From NCBI GenBank assembly GCA_026399375.1, contig JAPLRD010000025.1:1-33735 (forward strand): a stretch of 33,735 nucleotides of DNA. The letters are read 5' to 3'. The DNA is from Pseudomonadota bacterium (GTDB lineage Bacteria > Pseudomonadota > Gammaproteobacteria > Burkholderiales > SG8-39). Positions 15,665-24,037 of this stretch are shown here, piece by piece. Position numbers and translations under genes: made by a program. The notes under the pieces were generated by a model. That model saw only the letters and a program-made list of their open reading frames with translations, did no database searches and was not told the DNA's origin. Numbering within the stretch: position 1 is the stretch's first letter; each line of letters starts with the position of its first letter.

Positions 15665-16476
15665 TTATGCGAAGGTGGTTTCGGCCCTGACTTCGGACAA
15701 CAGCTTTGCCGCTTCGCTGCCGCGCACACGGCTGATGTCGTCCTGGTACTTCAGCAGTACGCCCAGTGTGTCGTTCACCGTGTCCGGGTCGAGCGCGAGT
15801 GTGTCCAGCGCCACCAGCGCATTGGTCCAGTCTATGGTCTCCGCCACGCCCGGGAGTTTGAACAGTTCCTGTTTGCGCAGCCGCTGCACGAAGGCGACGA
15901 CTTCGCGCGACAGGCGCCCGGCCGCGCCCGGCGCCTTGCGCCGCAGGATGTCCAGTTCGCGCTCGGCGTCCGGATAGTCGACCCAGTGATACAGGCAGCG
16001 GCGCTTGACCGCGTCGTGGATCTCGCGCGTGCGGTTGGATGTGATGATCACGATCGGCGGTTTGTCCGCCTTGATCGTGCCCAGTTCGGGAATGCTGACC
16101 TGGAACTCGGACAGCACTTCCAGCAGATAGGCCTCGAACGGTTCGTCGGTGCGGTCGAGTTCGTCGATCAGGAGCACCGGTGCCGCGCCGCCGCTCATTT
16201 CCAGGGCCTGCAGCAGCGGCCGCTTGATCAGGAACTCGGCGGAAAAGATGTCGCGGCCCAGCTTCTTGCGGGCGGCCTGGCCAGAGGCCTCGTTGGAGCG
16301 GCCAGAGGCCTCGTTGGAGCGGCCAGAGGCCTCGTTGGAGCGGCCAGAGGCCTCGTTGGCGGCCGCTCCATTTTCAGCGCCAGGAACAAGGCGGTGGCCA
16401 GGCTGCGCTCGGCCACGTAGTCGCCGCGCGCGAGCAGCGCGGCGGTTTCGTCTATCGATTGCGGGAGCTGGAGCAT
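15665..16476 (-). pseudogene. MoxR-type AAA+ ATPase, Walker A region replaced by a tandem repeat and frameshifted
   Basis: The start region (ATG 16476: MLQLPQSIDETAALLARGDY, then AERSLATALFLALKMERP) is the normal N-terminus of a CoxD/MoxR-like ATPase. The rest of the protein resumes in a different frame with RDIFSAEFLIKRPLLQAL, Walker B (VLLIDELDRTDEPFE), sensor 1 (IVIITSNRTREI) and the C-terminal lid. Between them, where family members have the P-loop (GEAGVGKT-like) and the following strand, there is instead a 21-base tandem repeat (16279-16359). From memory of the family I estimate that 60 or more residues should be there. The frame does not connect through the repeat. An open frame starting at 16492 runs through, but its N-terminus is an out-of-frame reading of moxR. 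A functional ATPase is therefore not encoded unless the assembly is wrong. Confidence 0.82.
16279..16359. repeat. 21-bp tandem repeat, about 3.9 copies, inside moxR
   Basis: Three identical 21-base units (16279-16299, 16300-16320, 16321-16341) and an 18-base partial unit (16342-16359) begin GGCCAGAGGCCTCG. In the downstream moxR frame they encode a seven-residue repeat NEASGRS. A 10-base stretch TGGAGCGGCC in each unit is also present inverted just outside, at 16361-16370, within the native moxR MERP codons. Confidence 0.93.
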
Positions 16477-16522
16477 TCTTCTTCAACGCCATTTGCAGCG
16501 GGTATCGAACGTGAGTGCGAAG

Positions 16523-16530
16523 ATTTTATA
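16523..16530 (-). promoter_or_regulatory. Candidate -10 element for the moxR-mcd-coxE operon
   Basis: On the minus strand TATAAAAT lies 46 bases upstream of the moxR ATG, an AT-rich island in GC-rich sequence. A convincing -35 box was not found. A CCGC-AATC-GCGG inverted repeat lies just upstream of it. The gap between the Ser/Thr kinase stop and moxR is about 90 bases. Confidence 0.35.
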
Positions 16531-16567
16531 CCTTTGCCCGTACCGCGATTGCGGCATTTTGGGGACG

Positions 16568-18466
16568 CTAGGCCTTCTTGTCCGAACCGAACCAGCGCCC
16601 GCGCAGCGCCTTCAGGCGGGCCAGGACTTTCTGCCCGACCGAGGATTCCCGCGCTTCCTTCGACGCCTGCACCCGGTGCTGCTGCAGCAATTGCGGCGCC
16701 TGCTGGAACGCGAGGTAGCGCGCCAGCGCCGCCTCCACGTGCTGCTTCAGGAGCTTGACGTTCAGCGGCTTGTTGAGGAAGCGGAAGATCTGCGCTTCGT
16801 TGATGAGATGGATCACCAGCTCCGAGTCGGAAGCGGTCGTGAGGACGATGGTCAGGATCTGCGGATTTTCCTGCTTCAGCAGCTTCAGCATAGCGGTCGT
16901 GTCTTCGCGGCCGGCTTCGACATCGGCGACCACCACCGCGATTTCATGCGCCTGCATCGCCTCGAGCGCGGTGTCGAGGCTGTTGGCATAGCTGACCGGG
17001 CAGCGGCCGCCGATCAGTTCCTTGGTGAAGCGGAAAATCTCCTGGTCGTTGTCGATCACCAGCACGCCCGCGCTCATTTTCGGCGGCAGATCCACCTGAG
17101 CGGCCTTGGCGTCGGCGAGTTCGAGCGCGATCGTCACCGCTTCGGCGACAGTCTGCTGCAATTCCTCGTTGTTCCACGGCTTGCTGATGAAGCGGTAGAC
17201 CTCGCCATCGTTGATCGAGCCGACGATGGACGCGAGATCGGAATAGCCGGTGAGCAAAATGCGCACGCTCGCGGGCGAGATTTCGCGCGCCTGGCGCAGC
17301 AGTTCGACCCCGGGCATGATGGGCATGCGCTGGTCGCTGATGACCACGTGCATCTGGTACTTCTTCATGAACTCCAGCGCCTTGTTGCCGTCGGTGGTGG
17401 CGAACACGTGGTAGCGCATGCGGAAGATCGATTTCAGCGCCGACAGGATGCGCTCTTCGTCGTCCACTACCAGCAGACGCGCTTTCTTCACGCTCTGGTC
17501 CAGGCTGATCGCGCCGTCGGGCGTGCTGGCGGGCGCTGCGCCGACGCCGGCGGCGGCCGCCAGATCGGACCTGAGTATGCGCATGGTATTGAGCAGGTTG
17601 TCCTTGGGCGGCGCAACGGCGGCGGGCGCCGGCTGCGTGCCCAGGCTCGCCTCTATCGCCTGGCGGAACGCCTGGGCGAACTCGGGTGCGCTCTGGAATC
17701 GATCTTCGGCTTTCTTCGCCAGCGCCCTCTGCAGCACCTGGTCCATCAGCGGCGACAGCTTGGGGTTCAGGCTGGAGGGGTCGGCGGGGCGCTGGTTCAG
17801 CACCTGCTGCATGACGGTCGCCGTGGTGCCGGTGAAGGGCTTGGTGCCGGTCAGGAGGTCGTAGGCGATCACGCCCACCGCATACAAGTCTGCGGGTACG
17901 CCGATCGGCAGGCCGAGGAACTGTTCCGGCGCCATGTAATGCGGGGTGCCGAGGACGTCGCCGTGCTGCGTCAGTTCAGAGGATTCGGTGTGCGCGATGC
18001 CGAAGTCGCTGATCTTGATCTGACCGTCGTTGTTGATCATCGTGTTCGACGGCTTCACGTCGCGATGCACCACGCCGGCCGAATGCGCGTGCCCCAGGCC
18101 GTCGAGCAGCTGGCGGATGATTTCGCCGACTTCGCGCAGGTCGTAATTCGCGTGTTGCTGCAGGTGTTCGTGCAGCGTCTTTCCGTGCACGAGCTCCATC
18201 ACGATATAGGCCAGCTCGTCGTCCTCGCCGTAATCGTAGATCTGCACGATACGCGGATGCGCGAGCCGGCCCACCGCCTGCGCCTCGTGGCGGAAACGGG
18301 CGAGCAGGTGCTGCAGCTCGCCTTCGTCGAGAGAGGATTTGGCGATGGTCTTGATTGCGACCAAGCGCGAAATCGCGGGATCGAAACCCTTGTAGACCGC
18401 GCCCATGCCGCCGCGGCCGAGCACGCCCTGGATTTCGTATTTCCCGATTTTTGCCGGTTGCGTCAC
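16568..18466 (-). CDS. Ser/Thr protein kinase fused to two receiver domains
   Basis: Soluble hybrid signalling protein of 632 residues. The N-terminal Hanks-type kinase (about residues 8-275) has the glycine loop LGRGGMGAVY, Lys39, Glu61, HRDVKPSN with Asp136, DFG with Asp154, and GTPHYMAPE. A linker rich in Ala/Pro follows (276-325). Receiver domain 1 (about 329-450) has the acidic pair Asp335/Asp336, phospho-acceptor Asp378 (SDQRMP), Thr406 and Lys429, and closely resembles receivers of RpfG/HD-GYP regulators (RILLTGYSDL, YRFISKPW). Receiver domain 2 (about 467-590) has Asp472, Asp474, Asp515 and Lys566, so it could also be phosphorylated. The tail is basic. No membrane segment, PASTA repeat or output domain is present. 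The histidine kinase gene ends 17 bases upstream in the same direction, making it the likely phosphodonor to the receivers. Confidence 0.92.
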   Translation of the reverse strand: MTQPAKIGKYEIQGVLGRGGMGAVYKGFDPAISRLVAIKTIAKSSLDEGELQHLLARFRHEAQAVGRLAHPRIVQIYDYGEDDELAYIVMELVHGKTLHEHLQQHANYDLREVGEIIRQLLDGLGHAHSAGVVHRDVKPSNTMINNDGQIKISDFGIAHTESSELTQHGDVLGTPHYMAPEQFLGLPIGVPADLYAVGVIAYDLLTGTKPFTGTTATVMQQVLNQRPADPSSLNPKLSPLMDQVLQRALAKKAEDRFQSAPEFAQAFRQAIEASLGTQPAPAAVAPPKDNLLNTMRILRSDLAAAAGVGAAPASTPDGAISLDQSVKKARLLVVDDEERILSALKSIFRMRYHVFATTDGNKALEFMKKYQMHVVISDQRMPIMPGVELLRQAREISPASVRILLTGYSDLASIVGSINDGEVYRFISKPWNNEELQQTVAEAVTIALELADAKAAQVDLPPKMSAGVLVIDNDQEIFRFTKELIGGRCPVSYANSLDTALEAMQAHEIAVVVADVEAGREDTTAMLKLLKQENPQILTIVLTTASDSELVIHLINEAQIFRFLNKPLNVKLLKQHVEAALARYLAFQQAPQLLQQHRVQASKEARESSVGQKVLARLKALRGRWFGSDKKA

Positions 18467-18483
18467 TGCTTAGCTTGAATGCT

Positions 18484-20247
18484 TTAGGTTTCAAGCCCGG
18501 CTTCAGCCGGCGGCTTGAGCGGCAGCCACAGCGTGAATCGGGTGCCCTTGCCCGGTTCCGAGGCGACCGTGATGCGCCCGCCGTGCTGCTCGACTATTTT
18601 GAAGGAAATCGAGAGCCCGAGCCCGGTGCCTTTGCCCGCTTCCTTGGTGGTGAAGAACGGGTCGAATATCTTCGGCAGCACCTCGGGTGGAATGCCCTTG
18701 CCGTTGTCGGCGACTTCCACCGCCACGCCGCCTGCGTCCTCGCGCGTGGTGAGCGTGATTTCGCCGCCCTTTTCCGGCAGCGCCTGCGCGGCGTTGGTGA
18801 TCAGGTTGAGAAACACCTGGTTGATCTGGCTTGGCGCGCAGGTGATCGCGGCGATTTCGCCGAATTTCCGGTTCACATTGACCGCCTTGAGCATGTGCCG
18901 CGCGAGCCCGAGCGAACTGTTGAGCCCGTCGTTCAGATTGAAGCTGGTCACCTTGCTGCGATCCAGGCGGCTGAAATCCTTGAGGTTGCCGACGATCTCG
19001 GCCATCTCGCCTATGCCGTAAAGCCCGTCTTTTACCAGGCCGGTGAGTTCGGCGAGCACGTGCTGCTGCTTCAGTTGCGTCAGCAGCGCCGTGGTCAGCG
19101 CGAACTGCTGCTGCAGGGCCTTGGGGTCGACCTTGGTCTCGTCTTCGTTCAGCAGCGCCAGCAGTTTCTCGCTGGTCTCGATTGCTGCCGTGATCGCCGG
19201 CAGGCGGTCGTTCACGGTGCCGAGGCTGTTCTTCACGTAGGCGAGGGGGGTGTTGATCTCGTGCGCGACGCCGGCGACCATCTGCCCGAGCGAAGACATC
19301 TTTTCCGACTGTATCAGCTGCGCCTCGGATTCTTTCAGGTGACGCATCGCTTCCGACAGCTCGCGCGTGCGCTCGATTACGCGCCGCTCCAGGCTTTCGT
19401 TCGCAGCCTTGAGCCGGATGCCGAGGTAGCCGACGCCGATCAAGAGCGCGGCGGCGTAAGCCAGCAGGTACACCCGGTACAACTCCTTCGCCTGCAGCGC
19501 GGCTTCGAGTTCGCGGTTGAACGAAAACGACATGTTGTCCAGGCGCGGACCGGAGGAAAGCGCCGAGACCTTGGCGAACAGGTCTTCCTCGACGGCCTTG
19601 TGCTTGAACAGTTCCTGGATCGCGCCTTCCAGGCTCTCGGCCTTGGCGCGCGCTTCGTCGCCAAGCGGGGCCGCCAGTTCGCGCACCTGGCCTGCGATCA
19701 TCGACAGGCTCGCGGGCTGGGCATTCTTGCCGAGCAGGTAATATTGCTGCGCGGTGAAGGTGAGTTGCGTCAGAAGCAGCTGGAGTTCCTTTAGTTTCGG
19801 ATCGGGCTTGCGCGGGTCCGCCGGCTGCGCTCCGATTTCACCCGCGGCGGAAAGAATGGTGTGCAGCGCGATCTTGGCGCCGCCACTCTCGATCTTGTAT
19901 TTTTCCACCAGGTCCGCTTTTTCCATGATGGCCCTGGAGAGGCCCTCCAGTCCGTCCTTCAGCGCAGCGCTGTCGCTGCGCGGCACGATGGTGCGCAAGG
20001 TCGCCAGGGCCGTCTTTGCCGCCGCCGTCCGGTTCGGCGCCGCCATTTGATTGGCGTCGAGTTCGGAGCGTTCGCGCAATACGTCGATGTCCCAGCGGCC
20101 GTCGATTTCGCGCAGCGCGCTCAACACCGAGGCGATCTCGTTGCGGTCGCGCAGGTCGATCGCCTGCGTCTTGTCGTAGAGAAAGGCGAGGGCGGCCACC
20201 AGCCCGAGGGCGACGACGGCAATCAACAGGTAACGCAGTTTGTTCAT
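18484..20247 (-). CDS. Membrane sensor histidine kinase
   Basis: Two-component sensor kinase of 587 residues. It has an N-terminal membrane helix (LLIAVVALGLVAALAFLY, about 7-24), then a periplasmic or external helical region of about 235 residues that may be a DAHL-type helical sensor (family named tentatively). A second membrane helix follows at about 260-280 and then a coiled-coil linker. The dimerisation/phospho-acceptor domain has GVAHEINTPLA with His329. The ATPase domain has the N box NLITNAAQAL, G1 DNGKGIP, an F box DPFFTTK and G2 GKGTGLGLSIS. It lacks its own receiver. The Ser/Thr kinase-REC-REC protein is encoded 17 bases downstream, so the two very likely form one pathway. The signal sensed is unknown. 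Confidence 0.93.
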   Translation of the reverse strand: MNKLRYLLIAVVALGLVAALAFLYDKTQAIDLRDRNEIASVLSALREIDGRWDIDVLRERSELDANQMAAPNRTAAAKTALATLRTIVPRSDSAALKDGLEGLSRAIMEKADLVEKYKIESGGAKIALHTILSAAGEIGAQPADPRKPDPKLKELQLLLTQLTFTAQQYYLLGKNAQPASLSMIAGQVRELAAPLGDEARAKAESLEGAIQELFKHKAVEEDLFAKVSALSSGPRLDNMSFSFNRELEAALQAKELYRVYLLAYAAALLIGVGYLGIRLKAANESLERRVIERTRELSEAMRHLKESEAQLIQSEKMSSLGQMVAGVAHEINTPLAYVKNSLGTVNDRLPAITAAIETSEKLLALLNEDETKVDPKALQQQFALTTALLTQLKQQHVLAELTGLVKDGLYGIGEMAEIVGNLKDFSRLDRSKVTSFNLNDGLNSSLGLARHMLKAVNVNRKFGEIAAITCAPSQINQVFLNLITNAAQALPEKGGEITLTTREDAGGVAVEVADNGKGIPPEVLPKIFDPFFTTKEAGKGTGLGLSISFKIVEQHGGRITVASEPGKGTRFTLWLPLKPPAEAGLET

Positions 20248-20334
20248 GGTGTTGTCGCTCAGGAGTTTAAGCTGAAAGTCGGCACGTCTTGTCGCAGCGG
20301 GGCCTCTCGACCGAAATGATGGGGACGCAACGCT

Positions 20335-20925
20335 CTAGGCGCCGTAATGCTGAAGCCGCTCGATGTAGCGTGCGATCAGGTCGACTTCGAGATTCACCCT
20401 GCTGCCGGGTCTGAAATGCTTGAGATTGGTCACGGCGATGGTGTGCGGAATCAGGTTGATTTCGAAATCCGCGCCGTCGACGCGATTGACGGTCAGGCTC
20501 ACGCCGTTCACGGTGATCGAGCCCTTGCGCGCGATGTACTTCGCCAGCTCCTGCGGCGATCGTATGACGAGAAGGAAACTTTCTCCCGCCGGGTCGAAGC
20601 GCACCACTTCGCCCACGCCGTCGACGTGGCCGGACATCAGGTGACCGCCCAGCCGGTCCGAAAGGCGCAGTGATTTTTCGAGGTTGACTTCGTTGTCCGC
20701 TTCCAGCCCGACGGTGCAGTTGATGGTCTCCTGCGACACGTCGACGTCGAAGCGGTCGCCGTGCGCCGCGATGACGGTGAGGCAGACGCCGTTGACGGCG
20801 ATGCTTTCGCCCACGGCGACGTCGGACAGGTCGAGCATGCCCGCGTCTATGGTGAGGCGCAGACCGCCGTCGCGCGGCGCGGCCTGGTTTATTTTTCCGA
20901 TCGAAGTGACGATGCCTGTAAACAT
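20335..20925 (-). CDS. ribE: Riboflavin synthase alpha subunit
   Basis: Catalyses dismutation of two 6,7-dimethyl-8-ribityllumazines to riboflavin and the pyrimidinedione. The 196-residue product starts MFTGIVTSIGKI, as all members do. It has the two tandem lumazine-binding barrels: about residues 1-88, with GESIAVNGVCLTV and DVSQETI, and 95-190, with GHLMSGHVDGVGEV, KGSITVNGVSLTV and NLIPHTIAVTNL. Last gene of the glyA-nrdR-ribD-ribE operon, 82 bases after ribD. The gap contains a CCCC/GGGG mini-hairpin but no recognisable riboswitch. Confidence 0.97.
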   Translation of the reverse strand: MFTGIVTSIGKINQAAPRDGGLRLTIDAGMLDLSDVAVGESIAVNGVCLTVIAAHGDRFDVDVSQETINCTVGLEADNEVNLEKSLRLSDRLGGHLMSGHVDGVGEVVRFDPAGESFLLVIRSPQELAKYIARKGSITVNGVSLTVNRVDGADFEINLIPHTIAVTNLKHFRPGSRVNLEVDLIARYIERLQHYGA

Positions 20926-21007
20926 GGCTGGTGCCTATTGCGAGATGAGGGGGGTGCGTCTCCTCATACTCCCCTATGTTGGGGCATTTCTAAAATTCCG
21001 AAATACC

Positions 21008-22099
21008 CTATTGGTTGATGACCTTTGCGAGGATGCGAATGTCGCCGCCTATGGCTTGAACGCCGTCGAATTGTACCAGCCGCTTCTGCGCGAGGTCGGA
21101 GAGTTCCGGCAGGGTGAACATGCCGCGCGCGGTGTCGCCGAGGATGCCGGGCGCGAGGTAGAGCTGAAGTTCGTCCACCACGTTTTCGCGCAACAGCGAT
21201 CCGTTCAGCTTGGTGCCGGCCTCGACGTGTATTTCGTTGAGTTCGCGACGTCCGAGTTCGCGCATCAGATCCGTCAATTCCACCTTGCCCCGGGCGTTGG
21301 GCACTACCACCACTTCCGCACCCTTGTCCTGCAGGGCGCTCCGGCGTGATTCGTCTTCAACCGCCGTGGCGACCAGCACCCTGCCGTTCCGGAGCAGTTT
21401 TGCCGTGGGCGGCAGCTGCAGCCTGCTGTCGATCACCACTTTGAGCGGCTGGCGCGTGGTCTCGATTTCGCGCACGTCGAGTTGCGGATCGTCGTTCATG
21501 ACCGTACCGATGCCGGTGAGCACGGCGCAGGCGCGCGCGCGCCAGGCGTGTCCGTCGCGGCGCGCCTCGGGCCCCGTGATCCACTGGCTGCGGCCGTTGG
21601 CGAGCGCTGTCCTTCCGTCCAGGCTCGCCGCGATCTTCATGCGCACCCACGGCCGGCCGCGGCTCATGCGCGAGACGAAGCCGCAATTGAGCGCCGCCGC
21701 CTCCTCCTGCATCAGTCCGGACTCGACCTCGATTCCCGCGGCGCGCAGGCGCGCGAACCCGCTGCCTGCAACCAGTGTGTTCGGGTCCTGCATGGCGGCG
21801 ATCACGCGCGAAATGCCGGCTGCTATCAGCGCGTCGGCGCAAGGTGGAGTGCGTCCGTGATGGCTGCACGGTTCGAGCGTCACGTACGCCGCGGCGCCGC
21901 GCGTGCGATCGCCGGCTTCACGCAGGGCCACGATTTCGGCATGCGGGCCGCCGGATTTTTCGTGCCAGCCTGTGCCCACCACTTCGCCGTCACGTACGAT
22001 GACGCAGCCGACGCGGGGATTGGGCTGGGTGGTGAAAAGCCCTTTTTCTGCGAGGCGCAGCGCCTCGGCCATGTGTTCGCGATCTGCGGGGCTGGACAT
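21008..22099 (-). CDS. ribD: Bifunctional riboflavin biosynthesis deaminase/reductase RibD
   Basis: Catalyses the second and third steps of riboflavin synthesis. The 363-residue product has an N-terminal deaminase domain (about 1-145) with the zinc site His53-Ala-Glu55 (GPHAEIV), Cys78 (LEPCSHHGRTPPC) and Cys87. The C-terminal reductase domain (about 150-363) has RPWVRMKIAASLDGRTAL, the SQWITGPEARRDGHAWRA region and HVEAGTKLNGSLL. Both domains are complete. It starts 35 bases after the nrdR stop, in the conserved nrdR-ribD order of proteobacteria. Confidence 0.97.
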   Translation of the reverse strand: MSSPADREHMAEALRLAEKGLFTTQPNPRVGCVIVRDGEVVGTGWHEKSGGPHAEIVALREAGDRTRGAAAYVTLEPCSHHGRTPPCADALIAAGISRVIAAMQDPNTLVAGSGFARLRAAGIEVESGLMQEEAAALNCGFVSRMSRGRPWVRMKIAASLDGRTALANGRSQWITGPEARRDGHAWRARACAVLTGIGTVMNDDPQLDVREIETTRQPLKVVIDSRLQLPPTAKLLRNGRVLVATAVEDESRRSALQDKGAEVVVVPNARGKVELTDLMRELGRRELNEIHVEAGTKLNGSLLRENVVDELQLYLAPGILGDTARGMFTLPELSDLAQKRLVQFDGVQAIGGDIRILAKVINQ

Positions 22100-22133
22100 G
22101 CGGGGCTGGGCGAAGGCGACGCAATGCCCGGGG

Positions 22134-22613
22134 CTAGGGGCCTGGGCGGCGCGCTTTGCGCCCAGGGCGCTTGACCTGCAGGATGGCGTCGCGGAAATCG
22201 TCCACGCGCTGGAAGTCCTCGTACACGGAGGCGAAGCGGATGTAGGCCACGTCGTCCATTTTTTTCAGTTCCCGCATCACCAACTCGCCGATGGTGCGCG
22301 ACTTGATTTCGCGCTCGCCGAGCGAAAGAATTCGCGCCTCGACCCGGTTGATGGCGTCGTCGACGTTGTCGGTCGGCACCGGGCGCTTGTGCAGCGCGCG
22401 CATGAAACCGGTACGGATTTTTTCGCGGTCGTAGGCGGTGCGGTAGCCGTTCGACTTGATCACGGTGGGCATCGCCAGTTCCACCCGTTCGTAGGTGGTG
22501 AAGCGCTTGACGCATTCCTTGCACTGGCGCCGGCGGCGCACGCTCGCCGCGTCCTCGGACAGGCGCGAGTCGATGACCGCGGTGTCGTCAGCCTTGCAGA
22601 ACGGGCATTTCAC
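22134..22613 (-). CDS. nrdR: Transcriptional repressor NrdR
   Basis: ATP/dATP-sensing repressor of ribonucleotide reductase operons (binds NrdR boxes). The 159-residue product starts at GTG 22613, overlapping the glyA TGA as GTGA; the frame continues upstream inside glyA but homology begins at MKCPFC. The zinc ribbon has Cys3, Cys6, Cys31 and Cys34 with the family [19 protein letters not shown] stretch. The ATP-cone follows (about 49-139: [19 protein letters not shown] and later EDFQRVDDF). The tail is basic. Coupled to glyA by the start/stop overlap. Confidence 0.97.
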   Translation of the reverse strand: MKCPFCKADDTAVIDSRLSEDAASVRRRRQCKECVKRFTTYERVELAMPTVIKSNGYRTAYDREKIRTGFMRALHKRPVPTDNVDDAINRVEARILSLGEREIKSRTIGELVMRELKKMDDVAYIRFASVYEDFQRVDDFRDAILQVKRPGRKARRPGP

Positions 22614-23905
22614 GATGTCAGGGCGACGCTTTGCGGCTGCGCCGGGCGCGATGCCTCCGGCGCGCCGTACACCGGAAACCTGTGGCACAGGGCCTGGGTC
22701 TGCGCCAGCACGCGCGAGCGCACCGATTCGCTTTGCGGCGCTTCGAGCACGTCGGCGATCAGGTGGGCAAGTTGCTCGGCTTCGGCAAGGCCGAAGCCGC
22801 GCGTGGTGATGGCCGGGCTGCCGATGCGGATGCCGCTGGTGACCGTGGGCTTTTGCGGGTCGTTGGGGATGGTGTTCTTATTGACCGTCATGTGTGCGCG
22901 GCCCAGGGCGTCCTCGGCGTCGCGGCCGGTGATCTGCTTGGCGGTGAGATCGACCAGGAACAGATGGCAGTCGGTGCCGCCGGAGACGATGCGCAGGCCG
23001 CGTTCCTGCAGCACGCGCGCCATGGCTCGCGCGTTCGCAATGACCCGCGCCTGGTAGCCCTTGAATTCCGGCGCCAGCGCTTCCTTGAATGCGACCGCCT
23101 TCGCGGCGATGACGTGCATCAGCGGGCCGCCCTGCAATCCGGGAAACACGGCGGAGTTGACCTGCTTCTCGAACTCGGCCTTGGCGAATATCAGTCCGCC
23201 GCGCGGGCCGCGCAGCGTCTTGTGCGTGGTGCTGGTGACGAAATCGGCAATGCCGATCGGGCTCGGATAATGGCCTGTGGCGATGAGGCCGGCGTAGTGC
23301 GCAGCGTCCGCCATGAAGTAGGCGCCGATGCCGTCGGCTATCTTGCGAAACCGCTGCCAGTCGATCACGCGCGAGTAGGCGGATGCGCCGGCCACGATCA
23401 TGCGCGGATTGTTTTCGCGCGCGAGGCGCTCGATCTCGTCGTAGTCGATCTGCTCGTTCGCGTCCAGGCCGTAGGACAGGGCATGGTAGAGCTTGCCGGA
23501 AAGATTGACCGTTGCGCCGTGCGTCAGGTGCCCGCCGTGGGCGAGCGACATGCCGAGGATGGTATCGCCGGGCTTGAGCACGGAAGTGTAGACCGCCTGG
23601 TTCGCCTGCGAGCCGGAGTGAGGCTGCACGTTGGCGTAGGCGGCGCCGAACAGTTCCTTGGCGCGCGCGATCGCCAGAGTTTCGGCCACATCCACCTGCT
23701 CGCAGCCGCCGTAATAGCGCTTGCCCGGATAACCTTCGGCATATTTGTTCGTAAGTTGCGAGCCCTGCGCTTCGAGCACCGCGCGGCTGACGTAGTTTTC
23801 GGACGCGATCAGCTCGATGTGGTTTTCCTGGCGCCGGTTTTCGGCCTGGATGGCGTTCCACAACTCGGTATCGATCGCGGCCAGGCTGTTGTTGAGCGTG
23901 GACAT
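22610..23905 (-). CDS. glyA: Serine hydroxymethyltransferase
   Basis: PLP enzyme interconverting serine and glycine with tetrahydrofolate, the main source of one-carbon units. The 431 residues are slightly longer than E. coli GlyA because of a C-terminal extension of about 15 residues. Signatures are [49 protein letters not shown] and the PLP lysine Lys229 in [13 protein letters not shown]. The ATG at 23905 gives the normal MSTLNNSL-type start with a poor ribosome site. First gene of glyA-nrdR-ribD-ribE. The upstream region to 24038 holds an AT-rich hairpin segment that may be its promoter or leader. Confidence 0.97.
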   Translation of the reverse strand: MSTLNNSLAAIDTELWNAIQAENRRQENHIELIASENYVSRAVLEAQGSQLTNKYAEGYPGKRYYGGCEQVDVAETLAIARAKELFGAAYANVQPHSGSQANQAVYTSVLKPGDTILGMSLAHGGHLTHGATVNLSGKLYHALSYGLDANEQIDYDEIERLARENNPRMIVAGASAYSRVIDWQRFRKIADGIGAYFMADAAHYAGLIATGHYPSPIGIADFVTSTTHKTLRGPRGGLIFAKAEFEKQVNSAVFPGLQGGPLMHVIAAKAVAFKEALAPEFKGYQARVIANARAMARVLQERGLRIVSGGTDCHLFLVDLTAKQITGRDAEDALGRAHMTVNKNTIPNDPQKPTVTSGIRIGSPAITTRGFGLAEAEQLAHLIADVLEAPQSESVRSRVLAQTQALCHRFPVYGAPEASRPAQPQSVALTS

Positions 23906-23980
23906 GGTGCTGGGTCTGCAGGATGGAAGAACTGCAATTTTAGCACGCAGCCACGTGCCGCCGGAATCCGGATGTGCGGC

Positions 23981-23992
23981 TTAGAAAAACAT
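23981..23992 (-). other. Possible three-codon leader ORF (Met-Phe-Phe) in the glyA 5' region
   Basis: On the minus strand AAGGAG, five bases, then ATG TTT TTC TAA: a strong ribosome site serving a minimal open frame that ends 75 bases before glyA. The AAGG of the ribosome site is part of a hairpin arm (see the hairpin at 24000-24025). It may be chance in an AT-rich patch; glyA itself has a poor ribosome site. Confidence 0.2.
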
Positions 23993-23999
23993 TTTAACT

Positions 24000-24025
24000 C
24001 CTTGTTTTATATAAAAATAACAAGG
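24000..24025 (-). promoter_or_regulatory. AT-rich hairpin upstream of glyA
   Basis: CCTTGTT (24000-24006) and AACAAGG (24019-24025) form a 7-bp stem around a 12-base AT loop, in otherwise GC-rich DNA, right after the threonine dehydratase stop. It may be a leader hairpin or part of the glyA promoter region (TTGACC-like box at 24036-24041, minus strand, poorly spaced). No T-tract makes it a clear terminator. Confidence 0.3.
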
Positions 24026-24037
24026 CCGGTCTGCAGG

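Noticed and set aside
15665-16492. Reading moxR as an intact 275-residue protein with a natural NEASGRS repeat domain
   Set aside because: The N-terminal 50 residues are an out-of-frame reading of the conserved moxR start, and the P-loop is absent.
20926-21007. FMN riboswitch before ribE
   Set aside because: The 82-base gap is too short and lacks the conserved multi-stem core; only a four-base CCCC/GGGG hairpin is visible.
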